The notes under the pieces were generated by a model that was not told where the DNA came from, did no database searches, and saw nothing but the letters and a program-made list of their open reading frames with translations. The position numbers and the translations under genes are program-made. From the NCBI RefSeq assembly GCF_013340935.1, contig NZ_WHOS01000030.1:1-64000 (forward strand): a stretch of 64,000 nucleotides of DNA. The letters run 5' to 3'. This stretch comes from Azospirillum melinis. Its GTDB lineage: Bacteria > Pseudomonadota > Alphaproteobacteria > Azospirillales > Azospirillaceae. Of this stretch, positions 58,307 to 64,000 are shown piece after piece. Positions within the stretch are counted from its first letter, which is position 1. The number at the start of each line of letters is the position of its first letter.

Positions 58307-59380
58307 ATGGTCATGATGAAAGCGGCGGTGTTCGTCGAACCGGGCCGCATCGTGCTGGACGACAAACCGATCCCCGACGTCGGGCCGCTCGACGCGCTGA
58401 TCCGCATCACCACGACGACGATCTGCGGCACCGACATCCACATCCTGAAGGGCGAATATCCGGTTGCCCGCGGCCTGACCATCGGCCATGAGCCGGTCGG
58501 CATCATCGAGAAGCTGGGCTCCGCCGTCACAGGCTACCGGGAGGGGCAGCGCGTGATCGCCGGGGCCATCACCCCCAGCGGCCACAGCAACGCCTGCCTG
58601 TGCGGCTGCCATTCCCAGGACGGCGCCGGCACCCGGCATGGCTGGAAGCCGCTGGGCGGCTGGCGCTTCGGCAACAGCATCGACGGCTCCCAGGCCGAAT
58701 ACCTGCTGGTCCCCGACGCGATGGTCAACCTCGCTCCCGTCCCCGATGGGCTGACGGACGAGGAGGTGCTGATGTGCCCCGACATCATGTCCACCGGTTT
58801 CGCCGGGGCGGAGCGCGGCAACATCCGCATCGGCGACACGGTCGCGGTCTTCGCGCAAGGCCCCATCGGCCTCTGCGCCATCGCCGGCGCCAGGCTGAAG
58901 GGCGCCACCACCATCATCGCCGTCGACACCGTGCCGGTGCGGCTGGAGATGGCGCGGCGGATGGGGGCCGACCATGCGGTGGACTTCCGCAGCGTCGATC
59001 CGGTCGAGGAGATCATGCGGCTGACCGACGGCCGCGGCGTCGATGTCGCCATCGAGGCGCTGGGCACCCAGGCGACCTTCGAGGCGGCGCTGCGCGTGCT
59101 GCGGCCGGGCGGTACCCTGTCCAGCCTCGGCGTCTATTCCGGCGATTTGCGCCTGCCGCTGGGACCGTTCGCCGCCGGTCTCGGCGACCACACCATCGTC
59201 ACCTCGCTCTGCCCCGGTGGCAAGGAGCGGATGCGCCGGCTGATGGGCGTCGTCGCCTCCGGCCGCGTCGACCTCAAGCCGCTGGTCACCCACCGCTTTC
59301 CGCTGGAGCGGATCGAGGAGGCCTACGATCTGTTCGGCCACCAGCGCGACGGCGTGCTGAAGGTGGCGATCACGCCCTGA
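58307..59380 (+). CDS. Zinc-dependent secondary alcohol dehydrogenase
   Basis: This 357-residue MDR enzyme has catalytic zinc ligands Cys40, His61 and Asp159 (CGTDIHILKG, GHEPVG, MCPDIMSTGF), the same trio as in Thermoanaerobacter/Clostridium isopropanol dehydrogenases. Glu62 is also conserved. The region ITPSGHSN...GWRFGNSIDG replaces the structural zinc site in the same way as those enzymes. The NAD(P) motif VFAQGPIGLCAIAG is around 186-199. It follows GGGAGGA. A terminator follows. Confidence 0.9.
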   Translation: MVMMKAAVFVEPGRIVLDDKPIPDVGPLDALIRITTTTICGTDIHILKGEYPVARGLTIGHEPVGIIEKLGSAVTGYREGQRVIAGAITPSGHSNACLCGCHSQDGAGTRHGWKPLGGWRFGNSIDGSQAEYLLVPDAMVNLAPVPDGLTDEEVLMCPDIMSTGFAGAERGNIRIGDTVAVFAQGPIGLCAIAGARLKGATTIIAVDTVPVRLEMARRMGADHAVDFRSVDPVEEIMRLTDGRGVDVAIEALGTQATFEAALRVLRPGGTLSSLGVYSGDLRLPLGPFAAGLGDHTIVTSLCPGGKERMRRLMGVVASGRVDLKPLVTHRFPLERIEEAYDLFGHQRDGVLKVAITP

Positions 59381-59396
59381 GTCTCGAACGAAAAGA

Positions 59397-59426
59397 AGCC
59401 CCCCTCCCAGGCGGGAGAGGGGCTTT
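59397..59426. terminator. Bidirectional terminator between convergent genes
   Basis: Arms AAGCCCCCCTCCC and GGGAGAGGGGCTT (one mismatch) around AGGC, with A-run before and TTTT after. It ends the ADH gene (+) and may also end the sugar-binding protein gene (-). Confidence 0.75.
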
Positions 59427-59479
59427 TCAAGGTCACACGCAACACCAGAGGAGAGAGGACAAACAAGGAAAGCAGAGGC

Positions 59480-60757
59480 TTACTTCGCCAGATCGACGGC
59501 TTCGGCCAGACGCTTCACCGCCTCCTGCGAGGTCATGGTGGAATTGAAGTGGGCGGTCACCACGTCGAGGAAGGCGCCGCGGACGGCGCCGGGGACCGCC
59601 ATCTCGTGGGCCATCGAGGGCACGGCGCTGTTGGTGTCGATGGCCGTCTTCAAATCGTCCATCGACTTGACGGCGCATTCGTCGAAGCTGTCGCGCGCCA
59701 TGTCCTGGCGGGCGGGGATGGAGCCCTTCAGGACGTTGAAGGTCTCCTGGAACTTCTTGCCCAGGATCAGCTTGGCCAGCAGCTTCTGGCCGGCGGCGCG
59801 GTCGGCGTTGGCCGAGCTGAACATGACGAAGCTGTCGGAATTGACGATGTAGCCGAACTGGCCCGGCACGTGGGCGCAGACGAAATCCTTGCCCGGCACC
59901 TTGCCGGCGGCGGTCAGCTCGCCCTTTTCCCAGTCGCCCATGATCTGCATGGCGGCCTGGCCGTTCATCAGCAGGCCGGCGGCGAGGTTCCACTCACGGC
60001 CGGGGAAGCCGTCGTCGACATAGCCGCGCAGCTTGCGCATCTGGTCGAACACCTTGACCATCGTGTCGCTGGTCAGCGCCTTGGCGTCCAGCTCCACCAG
60101 CGCCTTGCGGTAGAAGTCGGGACCGCCGAGGCCGAGGGTGACGTCCTCGAACAGGGCGCCTTCCTGCCAGGGCTGGCCGCCATGGGCCAGCGGGATGATG
60201 CCGGCGGCCTTCAGCTTGTCGGCGGCGGTGTTGAACTCGTCCCAGGTCTTCGGGATGGCGACGCCGGCCTTCTCCATGACCTTCGGGTTCACCCACATCC
60301 AGTTGACGCGGTGGATGTTCACCGGCACGGCGTAGTAATGGCCCTTGTAGGTCACCACGTCGCGGATCTGCGGCGGCAGGATGGCGTCCCAGTTCTCCGC
60401 CTTGGCGACCTCGTCCAGCGTCGCCAGCTTGCCCTGCGCCGCCCAGTCCTTGATATTCGGACCCTTCAGCTGCACGGCGTTCGGCGGGTCGCCGGCCAGC
60501 ACGCGGGAGCGCAGCACGGTGCTGGCCGCGTCGCCGCCGCCGCCGGCCACCGGCGCATCGATCCACTTGCCGCCCGCCGCCTCGAAATCCTGGCGCAGCG
60601 CGCCCGCCGCCTTCGATTCGCCGCCGGACGTCCAGTAATGCAGAACCTCCACCGCCGGCTCGGCCTTGGCGGGGGCGGCCATGAGGGCGCCGGCCATAAT
60701 GGTGGCGAGCGCGGTCATGCCGAGGATGGATTTGCTGAGAGACGGCATTTTGGACAT
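59480..60757 (-). CDS. Sugar ABC transporter substrate-binding protein (GtsA-like)
   Basis: This 425-residue family 1 solute-binding protein has signal peptide ILGMTALATIMAGALMAAPA cut near AKA/EPA. LHYWTSGGESKAAGALRQDF, APVAGGGGDAASTVLRSRVLAG, VPVNIHRVNWMWVNP and LAHGGQPWQEGALFEDVTLG match the pseudomonad glucose-binding GtsA. No permease or ATPase gene is adjacent (the next gene downstream is convergent), so the subunit is separated from its transporter or serves as a sensory binding protein. It is divergent from a two-component system that resembles GltR/GtrS in layout. Confidence 0.88.
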   Translation of the reverse strand: MSKMPSLSKSILGMTALATIMAGALMAAPAKAEPAVEVLHYWTSGGESKAAGALRQDFEAAGGKWIDAPVAGGGGDAASTVLRSRVLAGDPPNAVQLKGPNIKDWAAQGKLATLDEVAKAENWDAILPPQIRDVVTYKGHYYAVPVNIHRVNWMWVNPKVMEKAGVAIPKTWDEFNTAADKLKAAGIIPLAHGGQPWQEGALFEDVTLGLGGPDFYRKALVELDAKALTSDTMVKVFDQMRKLRGYVDDGFPGREWNLAAGLLMNGQAAMQIMGDWEKGELTAAGKVPGKDFVCAHVPGQFGYIVNSDSFVMFSSANADRAAGQKLLAKLILGKKFQETFNVLKGSIPARQDMARDSFDECAVKSMDDLKTAIDTNSAVPSMAHEMAVPGAVRGAFLDVVTAHFNSTMTSQEAVKRLAEAVDLAK

Positions 60758-60895
60758 TTCCCCCTGTTCCCTGTCTTCGTTCGATCTTCGAGTTGGCCTT
60801 GGCTGTTCGCCGTCCGGCCGTTGGAGGAACTCTATCCCGCGTGCAATTCGGCGCCCGGATTATTTGGTAACAACGCCTTATCACGGCCGCGCCGC

Positions 60896-60913
60896 TGTTA
60901 CGCAACCGTTACA
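60896..60913. promoter_or_regulatory. Tandem GTTAC repeats, candidate OmpR-type operator
   Basis: TGTTACGCAACCGTTACA contains two GTTAC half-sites starting 11 bp apart (60897 and 60908), the spacing of head-to-tail OmpR/PhoB-type dimers. It lies in the 265-bp gap between the sugar-binding gene and the response regulator gene. Confidence 0.55.
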
Positions 60914-61022
60914 AAGCGGCCCGCGCGGCGCGCTGTACCCGGACCGGCGGGGGAGGCTACACTCAGGCCCAACGAACAAGAAAGCCCCCGCGGGGCAGCG
61001 TACGGAAGAGGGAAGGGACGCC

Positions 61023-61772
61023 ATGGAGCGCGCGCGCCATCTCCTGGTCGTGGACGACGATCCCGAGATCCGGGACATGCTGCATGATTTCCTGGTGAAG
61101 AGCGGCTTCCGCGTCTCCACCGCCGGCGACGGGCGCGAGATGGCGCGGGTGCTGGCCCAATGGCCGGTCGATCTCATCGTGCTCGACGTCATGCTGCCGG
61201 GGGAGGACGGGACCAGCCTGTGCCGCTCGCTGCGCGCCAAATCGGAGACCCCCGTCATCATGCTGACCGCGATGGGCAGCGAGGTCGACCGCATCGTCGG
61301 GCTGGAGGTCGGCGCCGACGATTATCTGGTCAAGCCCTTCAGCGCGCGCGAACTGCTGGCCCGCATCCGTGCCATCCTGCGCCGCTGCGGCGGGCCGGAG
61401 CCGGTGCGCGAACGGCCGCGCGTGCTGGGCTTCGCCGGCTGGTCGCTCGACCAGGGGCGGCGGGAGCTGCGCACGCCGGACCGGGTTGTGGTCCATCTCA
61501 GCCAGGGTGAATACGCCCTGCTCGGCACGCTGCTGGAGCGCGCGCCCCAGGTGGTGGAGCGCACCGAGCTGCTGGAGAAGCATCGCGGCGACACCTCGAT
61601 CCCCTTCGACCGCAGCATCGACATCCAGATCAGCCGCCTGCGCCGCAAGCTGGAGGAAGGGCCGGGCGGTTCCGGGTTGATCAAGACGGTGCGCGGCATC
61701 GGCTACCAGTTCACCGCGACGGTGGTGGACCAGGGCGAAGCCGCCTCTTCCGGGATAAGCCGTGGCGCTTGA
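61023..61772 (+). CDS. OmpR family response regulator
   Basis: This 249-residue regulator has a receiver domain (1-120) with Asp11, Asp12, phospho-acceptor Asp55 (IVLDVMLPG) and Lys in DYLVKPF, then a winged-helix output domain (about 140-235: FDRSIDIQISRLRRKLEE, IKTVRGIGYQF). ATG 61023 has AAGGGA upstream. It overlaps the sensor kinase start by 11 bases. By analogy to GltR near gtsA in pseudomonads it may control glucose uptake. Confidence 0.93.
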   Translation: MERARHLLVVDDDPEIRDMLHDFLVKSGFRVSTAGDGREMARVLAQWPVDLIVLDVMLPGEDGTSLCRSLRAKSETPVIMLTAMGSEVDRIVGLEVGADDYLVKPFSARELLARIRAILRRCGGPEPVRERPRVLGFAGWSLDQGRRELRTPDRVVVHLSQGEYALLGTLLERAPQVVERTELLEKHRGDTSIPFDRSIDIQISRLRRKLEEGPGGSGLIKTVRGIGYQFTATVVDQGEAASSGISRGA

Positions 61773-63222
61773 ACGCCTGCTGCCGGCCCAGATGCGCACC
61801 GCCCGGCTGCGCCACCGTATCCTGGCGGCGATGGTGGCGCTGCTGGTGCTGACCCATGGCGGGGCGCTGATCGGCATGCATCTGGTCGACGACCGCGCGC
61901 GGGAGCTGCTGACCGCCCACCGGCTGGGGCCGGCGATGGCGGCGGCGGTGGAGGCTGCCGACCGCGCGGTGCTGGACGGCATCGCCGCCGGGCCGGCGCT
62001 GGCGCTGAGCGGGCTGCCCGACCTGTCGGTATCCTGGCAGGGGCCCGGCACCCCGGCCGTGCCTGCCGGCTGGATGATGGAGGGGGTGGTCGACGCGCCG
62101 CGCCCGGTGTTCGTCGCCGTCCAGCGCGCCCTGCTGTCCGTCCATTCCGCCCGCGCCCAGACGCTGGCGGAATCCCTGTCCCTGGTGGCGGAGGACACGG
62201 CGGCCCAGCTGCGCGACGCCCGCGTCTATGTCCAGCTTGCCGGCGGCGGCTGGCTGGAGTTCGCCAGCCCGCGCTTCTGGCGGCCCCGCACCACGCCGTT
62301 CGAGATGGTGCTGGCCGGTCTGGCGGCTTTCGGTCTGGCGCTGGGGCTGCTGCTCTGGCTGCCCGGCCGGCTGGTCCGCCCGCTGGAATCGCTGGCCGAG
62401 CAGGCGACCCGCCCGCACGACCGCCTGCACCCCCGCCCGCTGCCGGAGGATGGGCCGGAGGAGGTCGCCTCGCTCGCCCGCGCCTTCAACCAGGCGCGCA
62501 ACGCGCTCCGCGACCTGATGGAGGGGCGCACCCATCTGCTGGCGGCGATCAGCCACGACCTGCGCACCCCGGCGACGCGGCTGCGGCTGCGTGCCGAATA
62601 TGTCGATGACGATGCTCTGCGCGCCAAGATGATGGCCGACATCGACGAGATGGCGGCGATGGTCACCGCGACGCTGGAGTTCCTCGGTGACGACGTGCTG
62701 CGCGAGGAGGTCGAGGTGGTCGCCTTCGCCAGCCTGTTGCAGAGCCTGTGCGACGACTATGCCGACACCGGGTCCCCGGTGACCTACAACGAGCCGCCGC
62801 CGCTCCAGTTCGCCGCCGTCCGCACCATCTTCGGCGGCGGGGTGGAGCGCAGCGACCGTTTCGAGCAGGCCCGCCAGCTCCGCCTCGCCGGCCGCCCGTC
62901 CAGCCTACGCCGGGCCTTCGCCAACCTGATCGACAACGCCATCAAGTACGGCGAGCGCGCCACCGTCTCCGTCGATGCCGACGCCGTCGAGATCGTCGTC
63001 GATGTCTGCGACGAGGGGCCGGGCATCCCGGAGGCGGAGATCGCCAACGTCTTCAAGCCCTTCGTCCGGCTGGAAGGCTCCCGCAACCGCAAGACCGGCG
63101 GCAGCGGGCTCGGCCTGTCCATCGTGAAGTCGATCGTCGAGGCCCACCAGGGCCGCATCGAGCTGAGCAACCGCGCCAGCGGCGGTTTGCGGGTGCGGGT
63201 GACGCTGCCGCGGATGTTGTAA
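61762..63222 (+). CDS. Sensor histidine kinase
   Basis: This 486-residue inner-membrane kinase starts at GTG 61762, overlapping its regulator. Two membrane helices (about 20-43 and 177-198) enclose a periplasmic sensor region; a HAMP region follows (PGRLVRPLESLAEQA). H-box: LLAAISHDLRTPATRLRLR. ATP site: NLIDNAIKYGER, DEGPGIPEAEI, GGSGLGLSIVKSIVEAH. It pairs with the OmpR-type regulator upstream and may sense the sugar or its binding protein encoded divergently. Confidence 0.92.
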   Translation: MALERLLPAQMRTARLRHRILAAMVALLVLTHGGALIGMHLVDDRARELLTAHRLGPAMAAAVEAADRAVLDGIAAGPALALSGLPDLSVSWQGPGTPAVPAGWMMEGVVDAPRPVFVAVQRALLSVHSARAQTLAESLSLVAEDTAAQLRDARVYVQLAGGGWLEFASPRFWRPRTTPFEMVLAGLAAFGLALGLLLWLPGRLVRPLESLAEQATRPHDRLHPRPLPEDGPEEVASLARAFNQARNALRDLMEGRTHLLAAISHDLRTPATRLRLRAEYVDDDALRAKMMADIDEMAAMVTATLEFLGDDVLREEVEVVAFASLLQSLCDDYADTGSPVTYNEPPPLQFAAVRTIFGGGVERSDRFEQARQLRLAGRPSSLRRAFANLIDNAIKYGERATVSVDADAVEIVVDVCDEGPGIPEAEIANVFKPFVRLEGSRNRKTGGSGLGLSIVKSIVEAHQGRIELSNRASGGLRVRVTLPRML

Positions 63223-63240
63223 GGGGGATGCCAGTCGTCG

Positions 63241-63263
63241 CCCTCTCCCGCCCCGGGAGAGGG
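63241..63263. repeat. Palindrome CCCTCTCCCG repeat
   Basis: Arm CCCTCTCCCG, loop CCC, exact complement. The same palindrome with loop TCC is at 21306-21328. It follows the kinase stop by 18 bp and may also work as a transcript end, though no T-run follows. Confidence 0.6.
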
Positions 63264-63325
63264 AGCGATATGCGACGCCCCTTGATCGATATGGCGATCA
63301 CCTGCACTCTGATATTGGCCGGAAT

Positions 63326-63514
63326 ATGGAGAAGCCGATGACCGAGCCTGTCCATGCAGTGAAGTTCTCTGTACCGGAGCCCGCAAAAACGGCAAGTAAG
63401 CAAGAGAGCCTGCATGCCCTGCAATGGCTGGCGCAGAACCGGGCGGCCATCCGCTCCTCCAACAGCTATGTCGAAGCGCATGGCCTTCCGCTGGCGAAGA
63501 TCCGGCTCTACTGA
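63326..63514 (+). CDS. Orphan CcdA-like antitoxin
   Basis: This protein has 62 residues (or 58 from a second ATG at 63338). The C-terminal half, LAQNRAAIRSSNSYVEAHGLPLAKIRLY, fits the CcdA pattern, in which the conserved tail wraps the CcdB toxin; the last 13 residues match best. The N-terminal ribbon-helix-helix is shorter and not clearly recognisable, and no CcdB gene follows (an aldo/keto reductase does, on the other strand). It may be a relic or a solitary antitoxin that neutralises a toxin coded elsewhere. Confidence 0.6.
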   Translation: MEKPMTEPVHAVKFSVPEPAKTASKQESLHALQWLAQNRAAIRSSNSYVEAHGLPLAKIRLY

Positions 63515-63536
63515 TTAAACTCGCACCAAACTCCGC

Positions 63537-64000
63537 TCACTTGTCCCAAGCAGGCGCCAGCCCCGCCGGGTTGACGATCCGCCCATCCGGCCGCGCCAGC
63601 TTGGCAATCGCCGCCATGTCGCCGTCATCCAGCGTGAAGTCGAACACCTGGAAATTCTCCGGCACCCGTTCCGGCTTGGCGGTCTTCGACAGCACGATAT
63701 GGCCCAGCTGGATCAGCCAGCGCAGCGTCACCTGGGCCGCCGTCTTGCCATGCTTGGCGCCGATCCGCTGCAATTCCGGATCGCGCGGCACCTTGCCGTC
63801 GGCCATGGCGTAGTAGGCGGTGATCGCCACGCCCAGTTCCCTGGCTGCCGCCGCCATCGCGCTCTGGTCGAGATAGGGGTGGACCTCGATCTGGTTGGTG
63901 ACGATGGGGGCCTGGCTGCGCTCGACCGACTCCCGCAGCTGGGCGATGTTCTGGTTGCTGACGCCGATGAAGCGGGTCTTGCCGGCGGCCTGCACCGCGT
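63537..64000 (-). CDS. Aldo/keto reductase (partial, cut by window end)
   Basis: The visible C-terminal part of about 154 residues has the AKR blocks TRFIGVSNQNIAQLRE, NQIEVHPYLDQ and KHGKTAAQVTLRWLIQLGHI, which end the NADPH-dependent TIM-barrel. The codon at 63995 is an internal GTG, not the true start; the N-terminus with the catalytic Tyr and Lys lies beyond 64000. The protein resembles the DkgA/2,5-diketo-gluconate reductase group. Confidence 0.85.
   Translation of the reverse strand, partial: AVQAAGKTRFIGVSNQNIAQLRESVERSQAPIVTNQIEVHPYLDQSAMAAAARELGVAITAYYAMADGKVPRDPELQRIGAKHGKTAAQVTLRWLIQLGHIVLSKTAKPERVPENFQVFDFTLDDGDMAAIAKLARPDGRIVNPAGLAPAWDK

Overview
The window is a 64 kb piece of a GC-rich, densely coded bacterial genome. 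Codon use, frequent ATGA stop/start overlaps, GGAGG-type ribosome binding sites and the protein families (Dpp-type importers, an iol pathway, HisKA_2 and EAL signalling proteins, DUF1338 and Acr3) fit an alphaproteobacterium, probably of the Rhodospirillales/Azospirillum type. That placement is an inference from protein flavour. No rRNA, tRNA or CRISPR array was seen.

Region 1 (1-10110, + strand) is a D-amino-acid/peptide utilisation operon: an RpiR regulator, a D-amino-acid aminotransferase, a complete oligopeptide ABC importer whose two ATPases are fused in one chain, a P1 (DmpA-type) peptidase, an M55 D-aminopeptidase and an isoaspartyl peptidase. Next come three ordinary genes: a quinone-reductase-like enzyme, a HemJ/CopD-like membrane protein and a VOC protein. 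An AT-rich island (about 12.2-14.17 kb) follows, carrying one gene that joins an ABC-type AAA ATPase to a DUF4435/TOPRIM-like domain. This is a candidate single-gene, PARIS-like anti-phage system.

Region 2 (14187-24057) is a second D-amino-acid module, on the - strand: another Dpp importer, an N-acyl-D-amino-acid deacylase, a RidA protein and a D-serine-dehydratase-like PLP enzyme, with a divergent IclR regulator. Three copies of a 13-bp motif lie between the regulator and the importer's binding-protein gene. Region 3 (24.1-28 kb) holds small proteins, a phage-type RecA-like ATPase, a SleB-like wall hydrolase and a CBS-BON protein behind an FNR/FixK-like box. Region 4 (28-38 kb) has a DadA/PuuB-type oxidoreductase with a divergent LysR gene, a DUF1338 (2-oxoadipate dioxygenase/decarboxylase) gene, two GAF proteins (one with degenerate GGDEF and intact EAL), and an EmrAB-like efflux pair.

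Region 5 (37.6-47.4 kb) is a myo-inositol operon, lacI-iolG-iolC/DUF2090-iolD-iolE-iolA-iolB, closed by a strong terminator. Region 6 (47.5-53 kb, - strand) has adhE with a small partner gene and an upstream region carrying an FNR-like box and two matching dyads, then an arsR-arsC-acr3 operon and a 26-residue membrane protein. Region 7 (53.2-64 kb) has a LysR/quinone-reductase pair, a GNAT protein, a PQQ-type sugar dehydrogenase, a HisKA_2 kinase, a secondary-alcohol dehydrogenase, a GtsA-like sugar-binding protein divergent from an OmpR-type two-component system, an orphan CcdA-like protein, and an aldo/keto reductase cut by the window end.
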